Below, piece after piece: positions 45,670-53,321 of a DNA stretch of 64,000 bases (positions within the stretch are counted from its first letter, which is position 1; each line of letters starts with the position of its first letter). The stretch is taken from NCBI RefSeq assembly GCF_015864575.1, contig NZ_JADYWW010000002.1, positions 186,001-250,000 on the forward strand. The letters are read 5' to 3'. This stretch comes from Salinibacterium sp. SWN248. GTDB taxonomy: Bacteria; Actinomycetota; Actinomycetes; Actinomycetales; Microbacteriaceae. The notes under the pieces were generated by a model, which saw only the letters and a program-made list of their open reading frames with translations, made no database searches and was not told where the DNA came from. The position numbers were made by a program, and so were the translations under genes.

Positions 45670-46236
45670 TTAGAACTGCACGCGCGGCGGCTCTGCGATG
45701 GATGCGGCATCCGCAACCTCGAAGAACTCACGCTCGTGGAAACCAAGATTGCGCGCGAACAACGTGTTCGGGAAGATCTTGATCTTGGTGTTGAGCTCGC
45801 GCACACCACCGTTGTAGAAACGACGGCTGGCCTGAATCTTGTCTTCAGTGTCAACAAGTTCACCCTGAAGCTGAAGGTAGTTCTGGCTGGCCTGCAGCTG
45901 CGGGTACGCCTCAGCGACAGCAAAGATGCTCTTAAGGGCAGACTGCATGTGGTTCTCGGCAGCAGCCGCATCGACGGGACCCTGAGCGTTCAACGACTCG
46001 GCGCGGGCCTTCGTGACGGCCTCAAAGACGCCCTTCTCGTGCGCGGCATAGCCCTTGACCGTCTCGATGAGGTTCGGCAGCAGGTCAGCACGACGCTTGA
46101 GTTGCACCGTGATATCGCTCCACGCCTCGTCAACGCGCACGTTGAGCGTGACCAGCGAGTTATACGTCGACCACAGGTAGATGCCGACGATGACTGCGAG
46201 CAGGACGATTACGCCGATTACGATCAGGAATTCCAT
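45670..46236 (-). CDS. LemA family protein
   Basis: The protein has 188 residues. One N-terminal membrane helix (FLIVIGVIVLLAVIVGIYLW) is followed by a helical bundle with the family motifs YNSLVTLNVRVDEAWSDITVQLKRRADLLPNLIETVKGYA and FYNGGVRELNTKIKIFP. LemA proteins are of unclear function, but gene pairing with htpX suggests membrane-stress handling. Confidence 0.94.
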   Translation of the reverse strand: MEFLIVIGVIVLLAVIVGIYLWSTYNSLVTLNVRVDEAWSDITVQLKRRADLLPNLIETVKGYAAHEKGVFEAVTKARAESLNAQGPVDAAAAENHMQSALKSIFAVAEAYPQLQASQNYLQLQGELVDTEDKIQASRRFYNGGVRELNTKIKIFPNTLFARNLGFHEREFFEVADAASIAEPPRVQF

Positions 46237-46328
46237 GCCTCAACTATAGAACGTGCTCCTGTGCCTCCACCGAGAAACTGGGCCACTTGCGACCCCCAAT
46301 AAAGGGCCGACACACCGCTCTACTCCGG

Positions 46329-47471
46329 CTATGTGAACATCTTAGTTCCCGTGATCGTGGAGGTGACGAACGTGCCAATCACCGGCGCTGTCAGCAGGGC
46401 GAGGCCCGCGCGGCGCTTCCAGAGCTGGAACGTGGTGTGCGGCAGAAAGCCGTTCGCTGCCCGACGGCCAGCGGCCTGCTTATCGGCGACTACCGGCATC
46501 CATTCTTCTTCGTATTCGGCGAAGGTGGCGCTGAGTTCTCGATCGCTCGAAATCTTCTCGGCTAAGAGCAATCCACCTGCGATCGCCAACGACGCTCCCT
46601 GCCCGGCAAGCAACGAAACCGCTTGGCACGCATCGCCCGCGAAGACAACGCGGCCACGACTCCACACGGGCAGTTCGATCTGGGCAACCTGGTCGTAGTA
46701 AATCTTGTCGGGCTCCGGGCACTTCTCGAGCGCCTCAGCAACGTCATCGCCCATGCCCGCGTAGGCAGAGTGAATAGCCGCACGCGTATCGGCAGGAAGC
46801 ACCGTGTCGTTGACGCGGTGGGCAGCGAAAAGCGCCACCCTGCCATCGCGCAATCCATACAAACCGACCATGCGATCCAACTCATCTGTTGAGATCAGCG
46901 CATCGCCGAGCTTGGCGTGAAGGCGTGGAGAGTCGAACGTGTAAGCGCAGGTGTGCATGCCCAGCTGGCGATCGAACGCCGCCGAATCACCAAAGAGATC
47001 ATGCCGAACAGCCGAATGGATGCCATCCGCTGCCACCACAATGTCTCCCGAAATGCGCGAGCCATCGGCGAGCACCGCGGTGACGTAATCGGTGCGGTCT
47101 TCGACCGAGACAACAGCGCTGCCAAGCTGCAGTTCAACGCTCTCGGGGAGAACGTCGAAAAGAGTCTGTTCGAGGTCTTGGCGCATCAGGCTCATCAACT
47201 TGCCGCCCTCATTGGCCGCCACAAGCTCATAATCAATTGCTTGACTGCGACCGTTGGGGCGCACAAAACGGGCCTCGCTAATCGGGTACCGCAGCTCGCG
47301 CAAACGATCCAGAATGCCCATCTTCTCGGCGGCGTCGTAGCCGGGCCCAAAGAAGTCGATCATGTAGCCCTGCGTGCGGCGCTCGGGAGCAGCCTCCAGG
47401 AGCACAACCTCCCACCCGCGTTCAGCCAGCTGACCGGCGACCGTGAGTCCAGCGATTCCTGCTCCACACAC
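46329..47471 (-). CDS. FAD-dependent monooxygenase
   Basis: The protein has 380 residues from the GTG at 47471. Class A flavin monooxygenase marks are CGAGIAGLTVAGQLAERG (FAD Rossmann loop), the DG-type GDIVVAADGIHSAVR, and GRVVFAGDACQAVSLLAGQGASLAI (GD motif). The GTG start would remove the first beta strand. An in-frame ATT at 47486 (IIKAIVCGAG) lies 4 bases after AAAGGG and restores it, so that may be the real start. The substrate is unknown. Confidence 0.88.
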   Translation of the reverse strand: MCGAGIAGLTVAGQLAERGWEVVLLEAAPERRTQGYMIDFFGPGYDAAEKMGILDRLRELRYPISEARFVRPNGRSQAIDYELVAANEGGKLMSLMRQDLEQTLFDVLPESVELQLGSAVVSVEDRTDYVTAVLADGSRISGDIVVAADGIHSAVRHDLFGDSAAFDRQLGMHTCAYTFDSPRLHAKLGDALISTDELDRMVGLYGLRDGRVALFAAHRVNDTVLPADTRAAIHSAYAGMGDDVAEALEKCPEPDKIYYDQVAQIELPVWSRGRVVFAGDACQAVSLLAGQGASLAIAGGLLLAEKISSDRELSATFAEYEEEWMPVVADKQAAGRRAANGFLPHTTFQLWKRRAGLALLTAPVIGTFVTSTITGTKMFT

Positions 47472-47533
47472 AATGGCTTTGATAATCGCGCCCTTTCTCG
47501 TACTGCTCGACTCGCGCCTGCCGGCCCAAACCG

Positions 47534-48919
47534 CTACCGCCCCAACACTTGACGCAGATAGTCGTTCGCGAACACGCGACCGGGATCAAGCCGATCGCGA
47601 ATGCTCAAGAACTCATTGAAACCCGGATACGCCGCCGCAAGCGATTCGGCTTGCCGGTTATGCAATTTTCCCCAGTGAGGTCGCCCATCGTGGGCCATCA
47701 TGATCGCCTCAACCTCCCGAAAATACTCGGCCGGGTCTTCGCGCCAATACCGGTGCACCGCGACATAGCCGGTGGCCCGCCCCGACGCGGTCGACAGCAG
47801 CAATGAGTCCGCAGCAGCCGAGCGCACCTCGATGGGGAATGAAACTTTCCACTTTCGGTCAGCGATCAGCTTCTGGATGGCGCGCACGGCATCCGGCACC
47901 GCCTCGATGGGCAGGGCATATTCCATTTCGCGAAAACGGACTGTGCGATCGGTGACGAAGACGGTGCTCGAGACGTCGGTGAACTCGCGATTGCCCGAGA
48001 GCTTCACGGCGAGACGATTGATGGGCGGGATGATCGCGGGCACGGTTTTGCCCGCCGCGCAGATCGCGCGAAAGACCCCATTGGCCATGAACTCGTCATC
48101 GACCCAGCGGGAGAACTTCGCGAGCGGATGCCGCGGCGCATCGCCCGGTAAGCGCGTGTTGCTCTTGGTGAGGGCCGTCTCGGTGTGCGGCCACACGTAG
48201 AACTCAAAGTGGTCAGTTTCGGCGCTGCGCTGCAGCCACTCAGCGAGGACGGTGGCAGCGGGTTCAGGGCGCTCCACCGCGTGCAGCAGGAAGGTCGGCA
48301 CACACTCGATCGTGACGTCGACGAGGATGCCGAGGGCGCCGAGGCCGAGGGCCGCGGCCGGGAGCAGTTCTGGGTTTTCGGTCGCGTTGATGCGCAGCAC
48401 TTCGCCCGCGGCGGTCACGAGCGTGACGCCGCGCACGTAAGTGGCGATGCCGCCGAACTTCGCCCCCGTGCCGTGGGTGCCGGTGGAAATCGCGCCGGCA
48501 ATCGTCTGGCGGTCGATGTCGCCCATGTTGGCGAGGGCGAGCCCGAGCGGTTCGAGCAGAGCCGGAAGCTCGAAGAGATAGGTGCCGGCACCGAGCGTGA
48601 CGTGGGTGGGCTGCGTGCCGTCGGCACCCCCGACCGCGATCACGCCCGCGAGCGCGCCCACGTCGAGGTGCAGTCCGTCGGTTGCGGCAATCGAGGTGAA
48701 GCTGTGACCGGCACCCCAGGCCTTGACCGTCACGCCGGAGTCGCGCGCGAAGTTCACCGCCGCGATGACCTCGTCAACGCTCTCCGGACGCGCCACAAAT
48801 TCGGGATGCGAATGCTCAGAACGGCCCCAATTGCGCCACACGGAACCGGGACTCAAGGATGCCGGAGTCGGGCTCGACGCGCGGCGCTCGGCTGGCGGCA
48901 TCCACTCGGGAGTCGTCAC
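47534..48919 (-). CDS. D-arabinono-1,4-lactone oxidase family FAD oxidoreductase
   Basis: The protein has 461 residues. A PCMH-type FAD-binding domain (VKAWGAGHSFTSIAATDGLHLDVGAL, GDIDRQTIAGAISTGTHGTG) is followed by an ALO domain ending with the GRPHWGKLHNRQ motif (HWGK) and DPGRVFANDYL. It oxidises an aldonolactone or similar sugar derivative. The ATG overlaps the stop of the downstream-of-promoter PLP enzyme gene (48916-48919), so the pair is one operon. Confidence 0.92.
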   Translation of the reverse strand: MTTPEWMPPAERRASSPTPASLSPGSVWRNWGRSEHSHPEFVARPESVDEVIAAVNFARDSGVTVKAWGAGHSFTSIAATDGLHLDVGALAGVIAVGGADGTQPTHVTLGAGTYLFELPALLEPLGLALANMGDIDRQTIAGAISTGTHGTGAKFGGIATYVRGVTLVTAAGEVLRINATENPELLPAAALGLGALGILVDVTIECVPTFLLHAVERPEPAATVLAEWLQRSAETDHFEFYVWPHTETALTKSNTRLPGDAPRHPLAKFSRWVDDEFMANGVFRAICAAGKTVPAIIPPINRLAVKLSGNREFTDVSSTVFVTDRTVRFREMEYALPIEAVPDAVRAIQKLIADRKWKVSFPIEVRSAAADSLLLSTASGRATGYVAVHRYWREDPAEYFREVEAIMMAHDGRPHWGKLHNRQAESLAAAYPGFNEFLSIRDRLDPGRVFANDYLRQVLGR

Positions 48920-50142
48920 AGGAAGGCTTTGCCTTCGCCGCGGTAGGTCGGAATCGTGTCGACGATGCGACCATCGGCCACGACCGCGAATTCGTTGAGA
49001 TGCTCAGACAGCTCGCCGGCCTTGGTATGACGGAACCACACGCGGTCGCCCACCTCGAGGTGTTCGGCAGCGGCGCCCGTGAGGGGTGACTGCACTTCGC
49101 CAGCGCCCTCCCGCGGCACATACTTGAGGCCTTCGGGCCACGTGGGCTGGGGCATCCGGTCGACGCCCGCTTCGCCCGAGGCGATCCAACCGCCCCCGTG
49201 CACCGTGGCGATATCAAGGGAGTATTTGCGGTCGATGGCGAGCGCGAATGCTGCCGCCGGGGCCGGGGTGAAATGGCTGTAGTTGTCGAACAGGTGCGGA
49301 CCGAACAGGCCGCTGCCCGCCGCGATCTCGGTGACCGACGTATCTTCGGCAGTGGATTCGAGCGAGCCCGTTCCCCCACCGTTCACGAACTCGAGCTCGG
49401 CAATTTCGCTCACCGACGCCACGATCTCGCCACGACGTTCACGAAGTTCTTTCGCGGATGCCGCCTGCATGACATCGAGGAGGCGACCGTAGGCAGCCTT
49501 GTGCGGCGGGCGGTTGCCGACGCCCGCGATCTGGGCTTCGTACGCCATGATCCCGACGAGAGTGAAGCCGTCACGGTCGACCACGGTGCTGGCGAGGGTG
49601 CGCGCTTGCGCCGCCGAGCGCACGGGCGAGCGATGCGCTCCCACGTGACCGAGCAGCGGTGACTGGAACGAGGCATCCACGTCGATGCAGACTCGGATGG
49701 TTTCGCGATGTTGGGGCGAGAGCACCGAGTCGACGAAGTCGAGGTGCTCGACCGAGTCGATCATGAGCGTCACGCGTTCGGCGAGCGCCGGGCTCGTGCC
49801 GAGGGCGGCGATGGCCGCGCGATCGACCGAGGGGTAGCCGACGACGACATCATCGACGGTCTCGGCTAGCCAGAGTGCTTCGGTGAGGGTGTAGGCCAGA
49901 ACGCCCCGGAATTCGTCGAGCTCAAGCACGGCATCCATCACCGCACGAACTCGAATCGACTTGCTCGCCACCCGAATCGGCACCCCGGATGCCCGGCGAA
50001 CCATATCGGCAGCGTTGTGTGACAGCGCCTCGAGCGACAGCACCCCATACGGAGCATCGAGCGAGAGCGTCGCGTCGGAGAGCGACTGCCAATAGTCCTC
50101 GGGCGTGCGCCAGGGCGTTGCGGGGGTGCTGAGCAGCTTCAC
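48916..50142 (-). CDS. PLP-dependent amino-acid deaminase/aldolase (D-serine-deaminase-like)
   Basis: The protein has 408 residues from GTG at 50142 with AAAGGA about 4 bases upstream. The alanine-racemase-like N-terminal barrel contains VPIRVASKSIRVRAVMDA, in which the lysine is the PLP site, and VTLMIDSVEHLDFV; the C-terminus has VWFRHTKAGELSEHLNEFAVV with metal-site residues of the DSD1 family. It is annotated as amino acid deaminase/aldolase in actinobacteria. Co-transcription with the aldonolactone oxidase is unexplained. Confidence 0.9.
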   Translation of the reverse strand: MKLLSTPATPWRTPEDYWQSLSDATLSLDAPYGVLSLEALSHNAADMVRRASGVPIRVASKSIRVRAVMDAVLELDEFRGVLAYTLTEALWLAETVDDVVVGYPSVDRAAIAALGTSPALAERVTLMIDSVEHLDFVDSVLSPQHRETIRVCIDVDASFQSPLLGHVGAHRSPVRSAAQARTLASTVVDRDGFTLVGIMAYEAQIAGVGNRPPHKAAYGRLLDVMQAASAKELRERRGEIVASVSEIAELEFVNGGGTGSLESTAEDTSVTEIAAGSGLFGPHLFDNYSHFTPAPAAAFALAIDRKYSLDIATVHGGGWIASGEAGVDRMPQPTWPEGLKYVPREGAGEVQSPLTGAAAEHLEVGDRVWFRHTKAGELSEHLNEFAVVADGRIVDTIPTYRGEGKAFL

Positions 50143-50351
50143 GGATTCCTTTGGGCCACGGCGGCGAGTATCACGGCACAGCGCGACCGGGTGGGCAGCG
50201 GCGCCGTGGTGGATCAACTTTCCCAGAACCGGGCGCGCAGCACAACGGGCCGCGCTGGGTTACGGCTGTCGCGTCGCGCGTGCGCGCGGACCACGGCGCG
50301 GCCCGTCGATGGCCGCTTGACCGTCGCGCGCCAGTGGCGTTGAGTGGAGCC

Positions 50352-50654
50352 ATGACTTTCGTAAACGTAGGCACCCTCGGAGTGAAGCCCGGCCACCGCG
50401 ATGAGGTTGTCGCCATTCTCACGCGGCGCAGCACCGATCTGGATAGCGCCGGATGCCTCTGCTACGAGGTTGGCGTGAGCGACGAGCATCCCGACACCGT
50501 GTTCGTTTCCGAGCTGTGGGAATCCGCCGAAGCCCATGCCCTCTCGCTGCAACTAGCGAGCGTGCAGGCCGCGATCAAGGAGGCGATGCCGCTGCTGAGT
50601 GGCGAGACGGGCGGCAACCGCTTCGAGGTCGTCGGATCACCGCTGCGCGACTAG
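50352..50654 (+). CDS. Antibiotic biosynthesis monooxygenase (ABM) domain protein
   Basis: The protein has 100 residues from ATG at 50352 (GGAG 2-6 bases upstream). A single ferredoxin-like ABM domain: VNVGTLGVKPGHRDEVVAILT, AGCLCYEVGVSDEHPDTVFVSELWES, and SVQAAIKEAMPLL. Such small dimeric enzymes oxidise quinol-like or aromatic compounds, some without cofactors. It is convergent with the 75-residue membrane protein, overlapping by 4 bp. Confidence 0.9.
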   Translation: MTFVNVGTLGVKPGHRDEVVAILTRRSTDLDSAGCLCYEVGVSDEHPDTVFVSELWESAEAHALSLQLASVQAAIKEAMPLLSGETGGNRFEVVGSPLRD

Positions 50655-50878
50655 GAATTGCGGTTCGCGCGACTACGTTTTCCGGCGTTCCACCAGAACA
50701 CCCAGGCGATGAGCCCAAAATAGGGAATCGCGAGCAGCACGAAGGCCCACAGGAGCAGAAAGAACATCGACAGGGTCGTCTCGCGGGCGGTGACGATAAT
50801 TGCCCAGACGCTCGCAGCGTAGGGCAGGATCAGCGTCGCGACGATGACGAGGTGCCACACATTGAAGTTGTCGATCAT
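50651..50878 (-). CDS. Small PLDc_N-like membrane protein
   Basis: The protein has 75 residues. Two membrane helices (HLVIVATLILPYAASVWAIIV and FFLLLWAFVLLAIPYFGLIAWVFW) are followed by a basic tail. The LLLWAFVLLAIPYFGLIAWVFWW pattern resembles the phospholipase-D-nuclease N-terminal domain found in short actinobacterial membrane proteins. The function is unknown. Confidence 0.7.
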   Translation of the reverse strand: MIDNFNVWHLVIVATLILPYAASVWAIIVTARETTLSMFFLLLWAFVLLAIPYFGLIAWVFWWNAGKRSRANRNS

Positions 50879-50920
50879 CGTGACCCCATCACCATAAATT
50901 GAGAATCTATCTGCTTGAGG

Positions 50921-51607
50921 TTACGCGATTCGGCGCTCGGGAAATACCCACCGCACGAGACCGAAGCCGATCGCTGCACCGAGCAGCTGGGCCGCGATGA
51001 AACCGGGGGCCGAGCCCGGGGCGATTCCCGCAAATGTGTCGCTGAACATCCGACCGATGGTGATGGCCGGGTTGGCGAAGCTCGTGGAGCTCGTGAAGAA
51101 ATAGGCGCCGCCGATATAGGTGCCAACGGCGATCGGGGCGAGGTTTGCACGCCCCGTGCGCACAAGAGCGAAGATCACGACGATGAGTCCGGCGGTGGCG
51201 ACGACCTCGCTGAGAAAGTGGCCGGGGGTGAGGCGCACAGTGGTGCTGAACGTGACCGCGGCCTGCGCAAACATGAGGTTGGCGAGGATCGCGCCGGCGA
51301 TGCACCCGATGATTTGAGTGGGAATGTAGAACGCTGTGTCGCGCCACGACCGCAGCCCGCTCAGCGAGTCGACGATGGAGACGACGGGGTTGAAGTGCGC
51401 ACCGCTGACTGTCATGAAGACGAGGATGAGCACGCCAAGGCCGAAGGCGGTCGCGAGAGCATTCTCGAGAAGTTGCAGCCCCGTGTCGCCCGGCGAGAGC
51501 TGTTGGGCAGCGATGCCCGACCCGATGACGACGGCAGCGAGCCCTGCACTTCCGACAAATTCTGCGGTCAGGCGGCGGGCAAGAGCGAAGGTGCGAGGCG
51601 CGGTCAT
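50921..51607 (-). CDS. Aquaporin family channel (arsenic-locus associated)
   Basis: The protein has 228 residues. The two pore motifs are GAHFNPVVS (NPV in place of the first NPA) and TSFANPAITIGRM (second NPA), with about six helices. The ATG at 51607 is preferred over the open frame to 51628. It is divergent from the ArsR-ArsC gene and its start lies just beside a candidate ArsR site, so it is probably the AqpS-type arsenite channel: As(V) is reduced by ArsC and As(III) leaves through the pore. There is no ArsB or Acr3 in the window. Confidence 0.85.
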   Translation of the reverse strand: MTAPRTFALARRLTAEFVGSAGLAAVVIGSGIAAQQLSPGDTGLQLLENALATAFGLGVLILVFMTVSGAHFNPVVSIVDSLSGLRSWRDTAFYIPTQIIGCIAGAILANLMFAQAAVTFSTTVRLTPGHFLSEVVATAGLIVVIFALVRTGRANLAPIAVGTYIGGAYFFTSSTSFANPAITIGRMFSDTFAGIAPGSAPGFIAAQLLGAAIGFGLVRWVFPERRIA

Positions 51608-51625
51608 TCGGCGATCATACCGAAA

Positions 51626-51643
51626 CATTGATAACTGTCTATG
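51626..51643. promoter_or_regulatory. Candidate ArsR operator between the aquaporin and arsR-arsC genes
   Basis: CATTGATAACTGTCTATG matches the perfect inverted repeat CATAGATATTCATCTATG (52701-52718) at 13 of 18 positions, or 14 of 18 when reverse-complemented. It sits in the divergent promoter region. Confidence 0.6.
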
Positions 51644-51673
51644 AATCGCGCGTCCTCGCTTAGACTGACTGTC

Positions 51674-52663
51674 ATGCCTGCGACCGAGTCACCTGCTTCC
51701 GCCCCCGAAAGCGAACGCGCGGTAGCCGAACGTATCGCCCAGAGCATGCGCGCGATCGCCGACCCCACCCGGGTGCAGATCTTGCGTCTCATCATGGATG
51801 CCGCCGATGGCCGCCGCGGAGTCACCGACCTTGCCGCCCGCCTCGGCCTCACCCAGCCCACCGTGAGCCACCACGTGCGCATCATGGCAACCGACGGCAT
51901 CCTGCAGAGCACTCAAGAGGGGCGCCAGGTCTGGTACTCACTCGTGCCGTCGCGCCTTGCCGATGTGTTTGATTTTGTGCAGCACTCCCCCTCCGACGCC
52001 AGCCCCACTCAGGTGGACCCCGCGATCCTCGCGCGCATCACCGATGACCTCGCGCTGCGCTTCACCGGAGTCTTCTCCCGTGAGACCGTGGCCGAGTACG
52101 TCGCGAGCAGCTACGAGCTTCTGCGCCAGGGCGCTCCGCGCGATCGCCACTTGTCGTCTCATACATCGCGCTTCGCTGCCGACCGCTTGGGCTCACTGGC
52201 CGAGGCGGATGCCGCATCGAGTTCACTCACCACCCTGAACGGTCGCACCATTTCCACGCCCATTGATGTGCTCTTCGTCTGCGTGCAGAATGCTGGACGA
52301 TCCCAACTGGCTGCCGCCATCCTCCGCTCCCTCGCCGGAGATCGAGTTCGCGTGCTGACCGCCGGCTCACAACCGACCGAGTCGATCAACCCGAAGATCG
52401 TGGCCGCCCTCGACGAAATCGGCGTCTCGGTCGACGGCGAGTATCCCAAACCCCTCACCGATGAGGTTGTGCGCGGGGCGGATATCGTGATCACGATGGG
52501 CTGCGGTGACGCCTGCCCCATCTATCCCGGCCGCCGCTACCTCGATTGGGAACTGCCCGACCCCGCCGATATGGCGATGGATGGCGTTCGAGCCGTGCGG
52601 GACGACGTCGACGCCCGAGTGCGCGAACTGCTTCGCTCACTTCCACCGGTAAACGCTGAGTGA
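51674..52663 (+). CDS. ArsR-type repressor fused to ArsC-like arsenate reductase
   Basis: The protein has 329 residues. The N-terminal winged helix (SMRAIADPTRVQILRLIMDAA; recognition helix LTQPTVSHHVRIM; wing EGRQVWYSLVP) occupies about residues 20-95. A helical three-helix bundle (about 115-165) and a low-molecular-weight-phosphatase domain with FVCVQNAGRSQLA (Cys203 P-loop) and ITMGCGDACPIYPG follow. It is thus sensor and reductase in one chain. The ATG at 51674 is chosen; the frame is open to 51641, which lies inside the operator. Confidence 0.9.
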   Translation: MPATESPASAPESERAVAERIAQSMRAIADPTRVQILRLIMDAADGRRGVTDLAARLGLTQPTVSHHVRIMATDGILQSTQEGRQVWYSLVPSRLADVFDFVQHSPSDASPTQVDPAILARITDDLALRFTGVFSRETVAEYVASSYELLRQGAPRDRHLSSHTSRFAADRLGSLAEADAASSSLTTLNGRTISTPIDVLFVCVQNAGRSQLAAAILRSLAGDRVRVLTAGSQPTESINPKIVAALDEIGVSVDGEYPKPLTDEVVRGADIVITMGCGDACPIYPGRRYLDWELPDPADMAMDGVRAVRDDVDARVRELLRSLPPVNAE

Positions 52664-52700
52664 ACTATCGCGTTCCCGCGTCCGCACCGCTCGCACAAAG

Positions 52701-52718
52701 CATAGATATTCATCTATG
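52701..52718. promoter_or_regulatory. Inverted repeat, candidate ArsR operator before arsC
   Basis: CATAGAT-ATTC-ATCTATG, 7-bp perfect arms, 8 bp upstream of the arsC ATG. It is the same type of site as at 51626-51643. Confidence 0.7.
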
Positions 52719-52726
52719 CTTTGCTT

Positions 52727-53149
52727 ATGACTACCGACACTGCCCCTGCCACTAAGCCCGTCGTTCTGTTCGTCTGCATCCACAATGCAGGCCGTTCCCA
52801 GATGGCCGCCGGCTACATGACGGCGCTCTCGAACGGTGCCGTCGAGGTTCGCTCGGGCGGCTCGGAGCCCGGCAACGAAATCAATCCCACCGCCATCGCC
52901 GCGATGGCTGAAGAGGGCATCGACATCTCGCAGGCGGTCCCCCAGCTCATGACGACCGACCAGGTGCAGGCCTCGGATGTCGTCATCACGATGGGCTGCG
53001 GCGACGTCTGCCCCATCTTCCCCGGCAAGCGCTACGAAGACTGGGAGCTCGTCGACCCTCGCGGCAAGGGCATTGAAGAGGTTCGCCCTATCCGCGATGA
53101 CATCAAGGCGCGCATCCAGACGCTACTCGCGGAGATCCTTCCCGCCTGA
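52727..53149 (+). CDS. arsC: Arsenate reductase ArsC (thioredoxin/mycoredoxin-family type)
   Basis: The protein has 140 residues. The P-loop VCIHNAGRSQMA has its nucleophile at Cys17; CGDVCPIFPG provides two further cysteines (CxxxC) and ends with WELVDPRGKG. It has the low-molecular-weight-phosphatase fold, reducing As(V) to As(III); a mycothiol-linked mechanism is plausible in actinobacteria but not proven here. The ATG at 52727 follows the ArsR inverted repeat by 8 bp. The domain resembles the one in the fusion protein upstream, so the locus carries two reductase copies. Confidence 0.93.
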   Translation: MTTDTAPATKPVVLFVCIHNAGRSQMAAGYMTALSNGAVEVRSGGSEPGNEINPTAIAAMAEEGIDISQAVPQLMTTDQVQASDVVITMGCGDVCPIFPGKRYEDWELVDPRGKGIEEVRPIRDDIKARIQTLLAEILPA

Positions 53150-53165
53150 GCACCCCGTTAATCGA

Positions 53166-53200
53166 CTGAAGGCGGCCGCATTGCGACCGCCTTCAGTTCG
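53166..53200. terminator. Terminator hairpin between arsC and the tRNA gene
   Basis: CTGAAGGCGG, an 11-nt loop, CCGCCTTCAG (10-bp perfect arms), then TTCGTT. Confidence 0.8.
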
Positions 53201-53212
53201 TTAACAACACAG

Positions 53213-53286
53213 TGCCCCGACAGGGACTCGAACCCTGACTGTGATGATTTTAAGTCATCTGCCTCTGCCAATTGGGCTATCGGGGC
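53213..53286 (-). tRNA. tRNA with UAA anticodon (tRNA-Leu), class I shape
   Basis: The cloverleaf folds fully. Acceptor GCCCCGA/TCGGGGC; D arm GCC...GGC with GG in the loop; anticodon stem GATGA/TCATC with loop CTTAAAA, giving anticodon UAA; T arm CAGGG-TTCGAGT-CCCTG; discriminator A. Length is 74 nt with a 5-nt variable loop (ACAGT), although tRNA-Leu is normally class II with a long variable arm. CCA is not encoded. UAA reads the rare leucine codon UUA. The gene lies between arsC and ndh. Confidence 0.92.
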
Positions 53287-53321
53287 ACGCCCCACGCTTT
53301 CGCGTGGAGCATGCAGTCACG

